This document shows positions 1 to 10,655 of a stretch of DNA of 64,000 nt, in pieces. This DNA comes from Plotosus lineatus (taxonomy: Eukaryota; Chordata; Actinopteri; Siluriformes; Plotosidae), in NCBI GenBank assembly GCA_024760905.1, contig CM045733.1, positions 23,030,001 through 23,094,000 on the forward strand, read 5' to 3'. Numbering within the stretch: position 1 is the first letter of the stretch; each line of letters opens with the position of its first letter. The notes under the pieces were generated by a model. That model saw only the letters and a program-made list of their open reading frames with translations, was not told the origin of the DNA and made no database searches. The position numbers and the translations under genes are program-made.

Positions 1-707
1 CTGTTTCACCATGTAGCTTGATTGCCTCATGCGGCAAACACAAACCACAGTACTCCTGCTGTGGAATTCAGCAGGCTTTTCTATCTGATAAAGATCTTGT
101 TCTAAAGTATATTGCCAGCCTAATGCATACTTTAATCTGTGTAAGTCCCAGCAGGGCTGCCGCTGAACCGTCAAGGCCAGAGTACCAGCAACACCATTAA
201 TTACTGCCTCTTATTCACCAGGATGCAGTAAACAGCTTTTGTTAGATCTGTCACCCTTCTGTGAGAGTTAAGATCATTCTTCCGTCTCGTAGTGGTTCAC
301 TGACACTGAAGTCTGCTGGTGCAAACACCCCCCCCTCCTCAGTGCGTCTAATTCTTAGTTGGCTTGGGGTTTTAGCGGATTGGGTGATAGGCTTGCAATA
401 GGAAATGCTAACCACATCCGTGCAGGTCTGCAAAAGCGTCAAGGATAAACAGGTAGTGAATTTCAAGAGGGTGGGAGAGCATTTTTGTGGTTTGGATTAG
501 TTTATCTCCCCACTTCCGATGTAAGTACATGCTTAATAATAAGTATACCAACAACTATCCAGATTCTTGTGAAGGTTCTTTGCTGGGCACTTATTGGGAA
601 GTGAAATTAATATGTTATACAACCCTATCAAAATCTCAGAGTTATAAAATCAATCTTTATAATCAATTACCAATGAATTCTGTCCTATATTAAACTGATA
701 TTGAATG
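1..707. other. Unannotated stretch
   Basis: I see no recognisable gene, repeat family or RNA here. Short open frames exist on both strands but show no domain or compositional support. There is a short C run near 329. Confidence 0.5.
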
Positions 708-1386
708 GGGGTAGTGGTGGCCTGGTGGTAAACTGGTGGATCGCTGATCCTAAGGTTGGGGGTTCGAGTCCCACTCTCCATAAAGGTTTGTCACTGTCCC
801 CCCCCGGTGCAGCTAACTGGGTTATCAAAGACCGGCCATATCTCTCACTTTCTATGGTGAGAGGTTCATGTTTAAGAACCATTGCTGACTTTCGTAAAGA
901 GAAGCTGCATAGCCGTCAGCGTGTTTCTGCCCCTTGCTAAGGGTTGTGTCAGGAAGGGCATCCGACGTAAAAACCTATGCCAAATTGAATATGCGAATCA
1001 GATGATTCGCTGTGGCGACCGCTTCTTCACTTCACTTATCCCTTAACATCCAGGGATGTTGTTGGGGCACCTTCATGGTGAGACTTGGGCTGATTTTGGC
1101 CTGGCGGCACCCATCCCTCTCCAGGTTGTTAGCTACAATGCGAACCTACTGGCAATATAGAACAGCCAATTAACCTACAGTGCATGTCTTTGAATTGTAG
1201 GAGGAAACCAGAGCACCCAGAGGAAACCCACGCAAGCACGGGGAGAACATGCAGACTCCACACAGACATGCCCAGGCCGAGAATCGAACCCAGGCCTTCT
1301 TGCTGTGAGGCAGACATGCTAACCACTACGCCACCGTGCCACGGCGACCGCTGAGAAAGGGCAGAAGCCGAAAGGAAAAGATGAAG
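708..1386 (+). repeat. SINE-R copy (tRNA-like head, RTE-type tail), split by another SINE
   Basis: The head runs from about 708, with a tRNA B-box-like GGTTCGAGTCCC motif near 761. It is followed by the body found in other copies and an RTE-like tail ending in GCCGAAAGGAAAAG at about 1380. The copy is interrupted at 1024-1342 by a minus-strand V-type SINE. The 10-bp target-site duplication GGCGACCGCT lies at 1014-1023 and 1343-1352, so the two pieces clearly belong together. Confidence 0.85.
1024..1342 (-). repeat. V-type tRNA-derived SINE nested in a SINE-R
   Basis: Read on the minus strand it begins with a tRNA-like head (GGCACGGTGGC, then a GGTTCGATTC B box). The core of widespread fish SINEs follows (GTGTGGAGTCTGCATG, TGGGTTTCCTC). 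It ends in a tail of about 110 bp that I do not see on the other V-type copies here. The perfect 10-bp duplication flanking it marks a retroposition event later than the host SINE. Confidence 0.8.
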
Positions 1387-1392
1387 ATTAAA

Positions 1393-1740
1393 CTTCTTCT
1401 TTTCCTTTCGGCTTTTCCCTTCAGGAAAATCAGCAAAATCATCTGCCTCCATCTCACCCTATCCTCTGCATCTTCTACTCTTACTCCGACTACCTTCATG
1501 TCCTCCTTCACCACATCCATAAATCATCTCTTTGGTCTTCCTCTAGGCCTTCTGCCTGGTAGTTCCAACCTCAGCATCCTACTACCAATTTACTCACTAT
1601 CCCTCCTCTGTACATGTCCAAACCATCTCAATCTAGCCTCTCTGACTTTGTCTCCAAAACCTCTAACATGTGCTGTCCCTCTAATGTACTCATTCCTGAT
1701 CCTATCCATCCTCGTTACTCCCAAAGAGAATCTCAACATA
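1393..1740 (-). repeat. RTE-type LINE, 5'-truncated 3' end
   Basis: The minus-strand translation matches the C-terminal part of the RTE proteins at 14053-15206 and 39003-42059, including GRRPRGRPKRRFMDVVKEDM. A tail ending in CCGAAAGGAAAAG follows. Only the last 350 bp are present. It lies tail to tail with the SINE-R to its left, giving an almost perfect hairpin at 1366-1413. Confidence 0.8.
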
Positions 1741-1797
1741 TTGGATATTTTATCCCATTGAGGGGAGATCTTTGATGCCTTGTTCCTATAGATAGTC

Positions 1798-2247
1798 ATT
1801 CATTTTCTAAGCTTAAGATGCTTAATCCTAATTAGGGTTGTGGGCAGGATGATGCCTATCTCAGCCAACTCGCAGTGAAGGTGGTACACTCTGATCAGCT
1901 TGCCAGAACATTCATTCATTCATTTTCTGAACAGCTTAATCTTAATTAGGGTCGTGGGGAAGCTGACGCCTATCTCAGCCGACTCTGGGTGAAGGCAGAG
2001 TACACCCTGGACACTCTCACCAGGCCATTACAAGGCAGAAACAAGCTGACGGCTATGCAGCGTAGTCTTGTCGAAAGTTAGCAATGGGTCCTTTACATGT
2101 CTCTCACCATAGACAGTGAGAGACATGGCCAATCTTTGATAACCCAGTAAGCTGCATGGGGGGGGGCAAACTGTTGAGAGTGGGGCTTGAACCCCCAACC
2201 TTGGGATCAGTGATACAGCACCTTACCACCAGGTCACCACTGCTCCT
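1798..2247 (-). repeat. SINE-L copy (tRNA-like head, L2-like tail) plus an extra tail fragment
   Basis: A complete minus-strand SINE-L spans about 1908-2247: tail with CATTCATTCATTTTCTG and CTTAATTAGGGTC on the plus strand, body, then the head ending in CACCACTGC. Immediately to the left (1798-1906) is a second, diverged copy of the L2-like tail alone. It may be an older truncated insertion. Confidence 0.8.
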
Positions 2248-2271
2248 CGCCAATACAATAAAAAACATATA

Positions 2272-2479
2272 CAGGGATCCCTCGCTACTTCGCGCTTCCA
2301 TTCATGCGGCTTCAGTGCATCGCGTTTTTTAAAAAAAATATTCATCAAATTAAAAAATAAGGAAATTAAGGAAGAATAGGGAAAAAGTTAAGGAAAATGA
2401 TGCAAAACAACGCCAATTATGCAACCCCCGCAATGAACAAAACCAAAAAAAAAACAAAACCCCCCATCAAAACTACTTA
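2272..2479 (-). mobile_element. Tigger-like MITE, partial copy
   Basis: It starts with the terminal motif CAGGGATCCCTCGC preceded by TA. It continues with the AT-rich segment seen in the longer copies at 6794-7231, 12615-13087 and 50081-50572. The opposite end is missing, so this is about half an element. Confidence 0.75.
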
Positions 2480-2487
2480 GTCAGCCT

Positions 2488-2645
2488 ACTGTATATGTTT
2501 TTTGGACTGTGGGAGGAAACAGAGTACCCAGAGGAAACCCACACAAGCACAGGGACAACATGCAAACTCCACACAGAAATGACCAAGCCTGGGACTCGAA
2601 CCCAGGCCTTCCTTGGTTTGAGGTTGACTTGCTAACTATTCTATG
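2488..2645 (-). repeat. V-type SINE, head and core only
   Basis: Minus-strand copy with the core motif (plus strand GTGGGAGGAAAC, CAGAGGAAACCCACAC) and a recognisable head with GGGACTCGAACCC. The tail beyond the core is absent. Confidence 0.7.
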
Positions 2646-3120
2646 AATTCAGGATGAAGATAGATTATACAAACACCACTGACATTTAAAACACCAATAT
2701 TCGGACTAGCTATTAATCACATCGTTAACAAGATGCTTAAGAACAATAAGATTATTATAATTCATCAGTGGAATTAAGTCAACACGAGCTATAATGATCT
2801 AATCTCATTAGAGGCTTGGCTGGTTATTTGCTACACAATAATTTAGCATATTACATTGGAAAAATCAATAATGCTTGTATTATTAAACCACACATGTAAG
2901 ACTAACATGCAGTGTAATCCTTTGCTAAATTATGTTTTTATTGATTAACCTCCTTTTTTCATCGTGCTCCACAGTTAACCCCTTGGATTCCAGACTAATT
3001 ATTACAAGTACATTGCTTAATATGTTAATGGAAGAATAAGTATGGTATACAGTACACTCAAGAGATTGAGGCCTGTAGGCTTGACCTAAATGCTTCTTGA
3101 ACTTTGGAATTAAAGTTAAC
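2646..3120. other. Unannotated AT-rich stretch
   Basis: No repeat, RNA or coding signal that I can support. Confidence 0.4.
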
Positions 3121-3203
3121 CCCACCCCCCCATCCTCGGGCCGCGGTAAAATTATCAAGCGTTGATCAGTCCGCGATGATAAGAAGGTTGGGGACCACTG
3201 CTG
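3121..3203 (-). mobile_element. hAT-like MITE fragment (one terminus)
   Basis: The motif AAGGTTGGGGACCACTG and the upstream GGTAAAATTATCAAGCG match one end of the hAT-like elements at 20057-21040, 25219-25806 and 36673-37171. Only this terminal piece is present. Confidence 0.65.
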
Positions 3204-3299
3204 TAGATGATGCACAGATGCCTTTGTGTTTTAGCTGATAAGAATGAAATATGACGAGCAAAGCCGTATCCCTCCTCCACAAAACTCATAGCCCTAGGC

Positions 3300-4121
3300 C
3301 AGGAGTGGCCAACCCGCGGCTCTTTGCCTGGTTTCATGCGGCTGTTATGTTCATATCAAAGTTTTCGTTTGTGTTTTTTTTAATGTGCGTGTTCGCTTCG
3401 CCAGAGTTCAAAGTGGTATTTTTGTCAAATGCGCATGTGCATGAGATGGAACTGCCTCAAAGCTTCCCCGTATGGTAAGATCACTGAAGTAAACTATTTG
3501 TGTCAAGTTTGCTCTTAAAATGGCAGAATGCACAGCAAAACAAAAATATGAAGACGAACTCAGGACGTTTTTAACAGATTGGGAAAATTTTTGTTGTTGT
3601 TGTTGTTGTTATTGTTGAATGTAACGGAAAGCCATTCTGCCTTATATCTCAGGCGTCATTAGCGCATTTCAAAGTTTGAAATCATCGGCACCACTTCAGC
3701 TCTCTGCATTGCTAACTTCGACCAGGAATTTCCTAAAGGGAATGAACTTACAAGCACAAATTGTTCATTTTGAAAAGTCAGGCAGGAAAGCAGATACATT
3801 TTTTCCAAAAATGTACAAAGTGCTCAGAGACTGTAACGCTTGCATCGTATCAACTGGCTTTGAAACATGGCATGGGCCAAAAAGCCATACAATAAAGGAG
3901 AGCTTGTTATAAAATCCCTCAGTGATGTTGTTGAAATCCTGTCTCCTGGAAACGACAAACTAAAAAGTGTGCTACCTGGATGTCCAACTGTCCCACCACA
4001 CTGTTGAACATAAAATATTAGACATTAACACGGCTATTGAATCACAGCTGCACTCTGACCTTCAACGGTGTGAGAACTTTATCATGATGGTGTGTGAATT
4101 TACAATAAATCTGGCTGAGCA

Positions 4122-4166
<45 letters not shown>

Positions 4167-4277
4167 GAAAGTGATGGGTGATGTTCATGCATGCCCATGT
4201 GTATGATATGGCTCTGTGCAGTAACACAGTTAAAAATATGATGAGCCTCTCGGTCTCTGATTGGTTGGCCACCCCTG
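3300..4277 (+). mobile_element. Decayed hAT transposon (Zaphod/GTF2IRD2-like transposase remains)
   Basis: The ends CAGGAGTGGCCAACCC and GGTTGGCCACCCCTG are inverted copies. They are flanked by an 8-bp duplication (CCCTAGGC at 3292-3299, CTCTAGGC at 4278-4285, one mismatch), which is the hAT hallmark. Between them, broken plus-strand frames recall hAT proteins of the Zaphod/GTF2IRD2 group: ASYQLAL near 3845, KPYNKGELVIKSLSDVVEIL near 3880-3940, and a third frame with INTAIESQLHSDLQRCENF near 4030-4080. There are several frameshifts and stops, and a (TG)n tract near the 3' part. The catalytic domain is missing. It is an inactive remnant; the family is from remembered motif patterns. Confidence 0.75.
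4125..4164. repeat. (TG)n microsatellite
   Basis: About 40 bp of uninterrupted GT dinucleotides inside the decayed hAT element. Confidence 0.95.
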
Positions 4278-4335
4278 CTCTAGGCTAATAAAAATATATG
4301 AAATAATTCTCCTTCTGAAACACTCCAGTCATTAA

Positions 4336-4669
4336 ATCATTCATTTTCTGAACCGCTTAATCCTAATTAGGTTCACAAGAAGGCTCGTGCCCATCTCAGT
4401 CGACTTGGGGCGATTGCAACATACACCCTGAACAGCTCGCAGGTCATCGCAAGGCAGAAACACACTGATGGCTATACAACTACTCTGCAAAAAAATCAGC
4501 AATGATTCTTTTCCCCCGACACTCACCACAGACAGTAAGAGATCCGGTTGGCCTTTCAGAACCCAATTAGCTGCACTGGGGAGTCGGCAGTGACAACCGC
4601 TGACAGTGGAGCTTGAACCCCCAACCAGCACCAGCAATCCAGTACCTTACCACCGGGCCACCACTGCCC
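4336..4669 (-). repeat. SINE-L copy
   Basis: Complete but diverged minus-strand copy. The L2-like tail (TTCATTTTCTGAACCGC on plus) is at the left and the tRNA-like head (GGGCCACCACTGCC) at the right. Confidence 0.85.
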
Positions 4670-4679
4670 TCTTGTCATT

Positions 4680-4692
4680 AATCTATCTATCG

Positions 4693-4745
<53 letters not shown>
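4680..4745. repeat. (ATCT)n microsatellite
   Basis: About 65 bp of ATCT units, ending exactly at the TA used as the target site by the adjacent Tc1 element. The right-hand flank of that element (TATCTCTCTC) continues a pyrimidine/TA repeat, so the transposon entered a compound microsatellite. Confidence 0.95.
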
Positions 4746-6301
4746 CAGGTCCTTCTCAAAAAATTAGCATATTGTGATGAAGTTCATTATTTTCTGTAAT
4801 GTAACTGATAAAAATTAAACTTTCATATATTTTAGATTCATTGCACACCAACTGAAATGTTTCATGTCTTTTATAATTTTAATGATGATGATTTTGGCAG
4901 ACAGCTCATGAAAACCCAAAATTCCTATCTCAAAAAATTAGCATATCATGTTCAGGTAGTCTAAACGAGCTATTAACCTAATCATCTGAATCAACCAATT
5001 AACTCTAAACACCTGCAAAAGATTCCTGAGGCTTTTAAAAACTCCCAGCCTGGTTCATTACTCAAAACCGCAATCATGGATAAGACTGCCGACCTGACTG
5101 CTGTCCAGAAGGCCATCATTGACACCCTCAAGCAAGAGGGTAAGACACAGAAAGAAATCTCTGAGTGAATAGGCTGTTCCCAGAGTGCTGCATCAAGGCA
5201 CCGCAGTGGGACGTCTGTGGGAAGGAAAAAGTGTGGCAGAAAACGCTGCACAACCAGAAGAGGTGACCGGACCCTGAGGAAGATTGTGGAGAAGGGCCGA
5301 TTCCAGACCTTGGGGGACCTGTGGAAGCAGTGGATTGGGCTACAGGTGCTGTATTCCCCAGCTCAAGCCACTTTTGAACCAGAAACAGCGGCAGAAGCGC
5401 CTGACCTGGGCTACAGAGAAGCAGCACGGGACTGTTGCTCAGTGGTCCAAAGTACTTTTTTCGGATGAAAGCAAATTTTTCATGTCATTCGGAAATCAAG
5501 GTGCCAGAGTCTGGAGGAAGACTGAGGAGAAGGAAATGCCAAAATTCCTGAAGTCCAGTGTCAAGTACCCACAGTCAGTGATGGTCTGGGGTGCCATGTC
5601 AGCTGCTGGTGTTGATCCACTGTGTTTTATCAAGGGCGGGGTCAATGCAGCTAGCTATCAGGAGATTTTGGAGCACTTCATGCTTCCATCTGCTGAAAAG
5701 CTTTATGGAGATGAAGATTTCATTTTTCAGCACGACCTGGCACCTGCTCACAGTGCCAAAACCACTGCTAAATGGTTTACTGACCATGGTATTACTGTGC
5801 TCAATTAGTCTCACAACTCTCCTGACCTGAAGCCCATAGAGAATCTGTGGGATATTGTGAAGAGAAAGTTGAGAGACACCAGACCCAACACTGTGGATGA
5901 GCTTAAGGCCGCTATCGAAGCATCCTGGGCCTCCATAACACCTCAGCAGTGCCACAGGCTGATTGCCTCCATGCCACGCCGCATTGAAGCAGTCATTTCT
6001 GCAAAAGGATTCCCGACCAAGTATTGAGTGCATAACTGAACATAATTATTTGAAGGTTGAATTTTTTTGTACTAAAAAACACTTTTTTATTGATTGGATG
6101 AAATATGCTAATTTTTTTAGATAAGGATTTTTGGTTTTTCTTTACTTTTTGCCAAAATTATCAATATTAAAACAATAAAAGGCTTGAACTACTTCAGTTG
6201 TGTGTAATGAATCTAAAATATATGAAAGTCTAATGTTTATCAGTACATTACAGAAAATAATGAACTTTATCAGAATATGCTAATTTTTTGAGAAGGACCA
6301 G
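4746..6301 (+). mobile_element. Tc1-like DNA transposon, full length
   Basis: The ends start CAGGTCCTTCTC and finish GAGAAGGACCAG, flanked by TA at 4744-4745 and 6302-6303. The terminal inverted repeats are long, about 210 bp, with matching inner blocks (AAAAAATTAGCATAT at 4929 and its inverse near 6105). Total length is 1556 bp, normal for Tc1. I recognise this as a family widespread in fish. It contains one degraded transposase gene and is non-autonomous. Confidence 0.95.
5076..6027 (+). pseudogene. Tc1 transposase pseudogene (DD34E family)
   Basis: Tc1 transposases bind the terminal repeats with two N-terminal helix-turn-helix units and cut and paste the element with a DDE-type nuclease. 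Here the start ATG is at 5076 (MDKTADLTAVQKAIIDTL). The C-terminal catalytic part is readable from about 5330 to the stop at 6025-6027, with FSDESKF (first D), FQHDLAPAHS (second D) and KPIENLW (third acidic residue, E). Breaks: a TGA at codon 31 (5166-5168), probably CGA by CpG decay. A deletion of about 50 bp near 5333 shifts the frame in the second DNA-binding unit. A TAG at 5806-5808 lies between the second and third catalytic motifs. It cannot make a functional protein. Confidence 0.93.

Positions 6302-6393
<92 letters not shown>
6302..6393. repeat. Compound (CT)n(AT)n microsatellite
   Basis: About 38 bp of TC units run into about 53 bp of TA units immediately right of the Tc1 element. 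It is the continuation of the repeat at 4680-4745. Confidence 0.95.
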
Positions 6394-6396
<3 letters not shown>

Positions 6397-6793
6397 CACT
6401 GCACAGGTTTTGTGGTCAACCAGAGAATTTAATTATTCATGGGAACAGGACTCACAATTCTCAACAAATTTCTGTGAGAAAGTAAACTAATATATAAATA
6501 TTCATGTGCACCAGCATAGACAATCACAACACATTGCTAACGCCCACAGTTAATACTTAACAGAGTAAAGATGCAAAATTGTTCCCTCTTTACTGAGGGT
6601 GGCTATGCTTCAATAATTCATATGTCACTTATCAAAAAATCAAATGTATCTGATTCCGGTTCAGTGCTAGTTTGATGAACACAATCATATTCATTTTGCT
6701 AGAAAGTGACATCATGACATCACATTCCTGCTGATATGCTCTGAAAATGTGTGTAGCAATGGCTTCCTTCACAATATTCCTAGAACCATAATA
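6394..6793. other. Unannotated stretch
   Basis: No recognisable repeat or coding signal between the microsatellite and the MITE. Confidence 0.4.
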
Positions 6794-7231
6794 CAGGGAT
6801 CGCTCACTTTCTGCAGTTAATTGGGACCGAGATCCCCCCGCAACCATTGAATTCCGTGAATTACCCAACCAACCCCCCAACCCCCCCGACTAATGTATAA
6901 ATACATGTATATGTTCATATAATATCAATAAATACATATTCAATGCTATAAATGCTTATAATAACAATTAAACATTAAAAAATAATGCATAAGATGTAAT
7001 TCAAATATAAACACACACGTACAGATGTGCGCATGCAGGTAGATGCGCGTCTCACATAATGTAACTAGTCTTGATGGGAGGTTTTGGGTTGATTTTTTGT
7101 TTTGTGTTTGTTTGTTTTTTTTTTGCATAATTGGCCTTGTTTTGTGGATTTTCCTTAACTTTTCCCCCTATTATTCCTTAATTTCCACTGAAGCTGCATG
7201 AATTGAAGCGCGAAGTAGCAAGGGATCCCTG
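6794..7231 (+). mobile_element. Tigger-like MITE, full copy
   Basis: Ends CAGGGATC and GATCCCTG form inverted repeats flanked by TA at 6792-6793 and 7232-7233. The interior is AT-rich without coding capacity. Shared blocks such as ATATCAATAAATACATATTC and TTTTGCATAATTGGCC also occur in the copies at 9497-10016, 12615-13087, 30643-31395 and 50081-50572. TA duplication and CAG ends fit pogo/Tigger, by inference. Confidence 0.88.
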
Positions 7232-7233
7232 TA

Positions 7234-7633
7234 TTTAGAAAACATTCTGATAATCTAAAATAGTCGCTGGAAAAGGACATGAATTCTTTCACTGTGAAAA
7301 TCCTGCATTACTTTATTATTAGTTTGTTTGATTTTTTTTTTTTTAAATCATAGCAACCTGGTAAATCCACATACAACTCACGTGGTAGTAATAAAAAAGG
7401 TGCATGATAAAATTATTCTAAAGCAGATTTCCGTGTTATTTCAATTCAGAAGAGATGTATTTGGACAGCAATATGGTATAAAATTAAGAAACAATCCATA
7501 TCATTATCACAAAAATAGACTATGAGAGCCATTCTACTCCCCAGACTATAATTATGTAGAAATGAATAGTCCCTCTTTATGGATTTAATGTGTGGAATAC
7601 TGCTATTGATGTTCTATACATCATTTAGTCAGT
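7234..7633 (-). other. Probable 3' untranslated region of ascl4
   Basis: This lies directly downstream of the ascl4 stop codon on the minus strand and holds no recognised repeat. A possible polyadenylation signal AATAAA (minus strand, 7312-7317) sits about 320 nt after the stop. Transcript extent is inferred. Confidence 0.4.
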
Positions 7634-8170
7634 TCAGTAGCATGGTTCGCCATTGTCACTCAGGCTGTGTTTCGATTCTCCATCACTATTACACTCTGTG
7701 AGATGCCTCATAGCTTCAGTCTCTCTTTCGCTTCCAGGTGACAATTCCATCATGGCATCTGGCAGCCGGCGTTCCAGGAGATTCTGCAGATGTTTGATGT
7801 AACCGATTGCTGCCCGTAACGTCTCCACTTTACTCAGTCTTTTATCCTCGAACTCTTGAGGCAGATGCTCTCTGAGCCGTGCATAGCCCTCATTCACACA
7901 GCGGACCCTCTGCCTTTCACGCTCGTTGCGTTTGCGGATGAAAGCCGGTTCAAAGGAGCAGTCGTACATGCTCAGCTGTGTGGGGAAGTGCAAGTAAGAG
8001 AAGCGTCCACCGTATCTATGACTGTAGACCGGCTCTATGTAAGTTTGCTCAAAGTGGAGGCTTAGAGCATCTCTGAATGGAGAGTGCTGGTGTTCCATGC
8101 ACAGACCAAAAGTTAAAGGCTGGAGATAGGACCCTCGCTCGTCGAAATCTTGCAAATGGTCAGCAGCCAT
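7634..8170 (-). CDS. ascl4: Achaete-scute family bHLH transcription factor, ascl4-like
   Basis: 178 residues in one exon, ATG at 8168-8170, stop at 7634-7636. The basic helix-loop-helix domain spans about residues 79-131. It has the basic region RKRNERERQRVRCVNEGYAR, a short loop (EHLPQEFEDKRLS) and helix 2 KVETLRAAIGYIKHLQNLL. The NERERxRVxxVNxGYxxLR pattern is diagnostic of achaete-scute proteins, which bind E-boxes (CANNTG) as dimers with class I bHLH E-proteins in the nucleus. The preceding FEPAFIRK and the C-terminal ECNSDGESK match ASCL4 rather than ASCL3 or ASCL5 as I remember them. Length is close to mammalian ASCL4. The frame is intact and no intron is needed. Residues 1-70 are poorly conserved and aromatic-rich. 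The role of ascl4 is poorly known; epidermal expression has been reported for the human gene. Ascl5 is the main alternative. Confidence 0.92.
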   Translation of the reverse strand: MAADHLQDFDERGSYLQPLTFGLCMEHQHSPFRDALSLHFEQTYIEPVYSHRYGGRFSYLHFPTQLSMYDCSFEPAFIRKRNERERQRVRCVNEGYARLREHLPQEFEDKRLSKVETLRAAIGYIKHLQNLLERRLPDAMMELSPGSERETEAMRHLTECNSDGESKHSLSDNGEPCY

Positions 8171-9056
8171 TTTCTGCTAACGGAAATATTATATCTTCTG
8201 AAATTATGATAACAAACAAATTCTACTGAAATCAATTTAAATCACAACAAAAGAAAGATTCCCTTACTGTGTAACACACTGCAATCCAATTGTTGAAATT
8301 GCTCTTGACGTTCATGTAAACACAGATACTTAATCTCCAGACCCCTGAGTGTACAAACTAAGTGGTTTCTCTCGTCGAGAATTGTACATGACTGCACCCC
8401 ATACAGCAACGTGCGTGGTTTTGAAAATAAGACACATCTTTATGATGTAACCTACTCAAGTCTGGGTCCAGATGATAGGATAAGTTGATAACTGATACCT
8501 GCTCTACAGTGGGAGGAGACTTCCTTTCTACAGTCGTACATGCGTACGGAGGCAGGTCTTCTCCTGAAACGTCTCATTACAAGGATATCTTAAGTGAAGT
8601 ACACTTACAAACAAATCTTATTTACCTTAAAACAAAACAAAACAAACAAAAAAATGATGGGGGTCCCTTTTCAGACAAGCAATAATGGACCTTGTATAGA
8701 CAAAGGAAGCATTATACCAACTGAGTTTTATCAGCAAGTCTGGCACAGAAGTGAATAAATTCAATTCATGAGTTTTAATCCTTTCACACGTATTTGATTA
8801 TTTACACATGCTGCATGTTTATCTTCCACCTTCAGACAGTTGTATGCCGGGTCATTCAACGTTAAGTTCTGATTGTTACATTTTTCTGTTCCTGTTTAAT
8901 CAGAAAAAAGCCATTTCTTTCTTTGTGTGGAATAATTTTCTTCTCAAATGGCCTGAAACCCAGAAGATAAAAAGCTAAGAAAAATAGCGCCCTCTGTTGG
9001 CATAAAAGGATATCCACTGTACTGTATATCACTGGTTATACTGTATGTTATACTAT
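8171..9056. promoter_or_regulatory. Upstream region of ascl4, repeat-free
   Basis: About 0.9 kb upstream of the ascl4 start without recognised repeats. A pyrimidine-rich stretch ending in TTGATTTCAG on the minus strand (ending near 8227) could be a splice acceptor for a 5' UTR intron. No clear TATA box at a fixed distance can be assigned. The promoter is inferred only from position. Confidence 0.35.
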
Positions 9057-9066
9057 ATACTGTATA

Positions 9067-9413
9067 CAGTGGTGGTTAGTGGTATAGGGCGCTGGATCGC
9101 TGATCCAAAGGTTGGGGGTTCAAGTCCCACTCTCCACAAGGTTGTCACTGTCCCCCCCCAGTGCAGCTAACTGGGTTATCAAAGGCGGGCCATGTCTCTC
9201 ACTGTCTATGGTGAGAGGCATGTAAAAGAACCATTGCTGACTTTCGTAAAGAGTAGCTGCAAAGTCGTCAGCGTGTTTCTGTCCCTTGCTAAAGGGGTTG
9301 TGACAGGAAGGGCATCCGACGTAAAAAAAAAAACCTCTGCCAAATCAAACATGCGAATCAAATGATTCGCTGTGGCGACTCCCGAGTAAAAGGGAAAAAG
9401 CCGAAAGGAAGAC
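9067..9413 (+). repeat. SINE-R copy with 10-bp target-site duplication
   Basis: Full-length copy: head from CAGTGGTGG, B box GGTTCAAGTCC, body, then the RTE-like tail ending CCGAAAGGAAG. It is flanked by ATACTGTATA at 9057-9066 and 9414-9423, a perfect duplication that fixes both ends. Confidence 0.92.
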
Positions 9414-9496
9414 ATACTGTATATACCATACCCCCAGTGCAATGAGTGAAATCTCATACCGTATGTACAGTATGGTATATATTATATGTTATATAT

Positions 9497-10016
9497 ATGG
9501 ATCCCTTGCTACTTCGCGCTTCAGTTGATGCGGCTTCAGTGCATCGCGGTTAAAAAAAAAAATTCATCTAATTAAAAAAATAGGGAGATTAAGGAAGAAC
9601 AGGGAAAAAAGTTAAGGAAAATGCCACAAAACAAGGCCAATTATGCAAAAACCCCTAAACAAACACAAAACAAAAAACAACCCAAAACCTCCCATCAAAA
9701 CTACGTACAATGTTGCATCTGTGTGTGCACGCGTATCTGCACATGTATGTGTGTCGTCTTCTTCTCATGCAATACCATCTGTATGTGTGTGTATTTATAT
9801 TTGATTTACATTTTGTGTTATTTTTTTAATGTTTAATTGTTATTATAAGAATTTATAGCATTGAATATGTATTTATTGATATTATATACACATATACATG
9901 TACATATATGTCAGTCGGCAGCGCGGGGTGTGTGTGTGTGTGATCCTACTTTGCGGATTTCAATGGTTGAGTGTGGATCTCAGTCCCAATTAATCATGGA
10001 AAGTGAGGGATCCCTG
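9497..10016 (-). mobile_element. Tigger-like MITE, full copy, reversed
   Basis: The same family as 6794-7231, in the other orientation. The right end GGGATCCCTG is followed by TA. The left end is worn (TGGATCCCTTGC). It contains a short GT tract near 9930. Confidence 0.85.
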
Positions 10017-10655
10017 TATATAGAATCACAGTCCCCTTCTTTCTTTTTTTTAATTTGAACGGCATATAACACTTATCGAACACTCAGTAATTACATTTCA
10101 GATCTTCAGTGTCTTGTTAGCTTTTGTTCAGTGTGTGTATAAATTTGTTCCGAAACCTTTCTTAAATTAATACAATCCTTACGACAGAACACATTCAACA
10201 AATCTCACTTTAAAGTCTTGTATACGGTTAATGAGAAACAACAAGAAAAACACCTCAACAATACCACACACCTTTGCACAGACAGATTGGTTTTCAGCAT
10301 GTGTTCAAATTTATTGTACTATTTTTGATAAATTGTTATTTTAAGTCTTACAGATGACATTTTGTGAATAAACACGATTCACATTATAAATAGGGTGCTT
10401 TAATACTAATAATAAATTGGTATTGTCATCAATTTATGTGTAATAAATGAGTGCTAAAAGCAATTACGATGTACATACAACCTGCGGTTGGAAGGAATCA
10501 ACAGAATATCTGTTTCTGCTGGAAACTGGGAGTTCCTCCCTGGCATTTAATTAAGCGTCCGTCTGTGTGTCTGTTTATCTGTACTGTGGCAAAATTGTTT
10601 GCATTTTTAATTTATATTTGCGTAAAAGAGGAACCCGATGTAACAATCTGTTAAT
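10017..10655. other. Unannotated AT-rich stretch
   Basis: No supported feature. Confidence 0.4.

Noticed and set aside
5284..5808. Open frame of 174 codons as an intact transposase gene
   Set aside because: It is only the middle part of a Tc1 transposase; upstream it is frameshifted and downstream it ends at a nonsense codon before the third catalytic residue.
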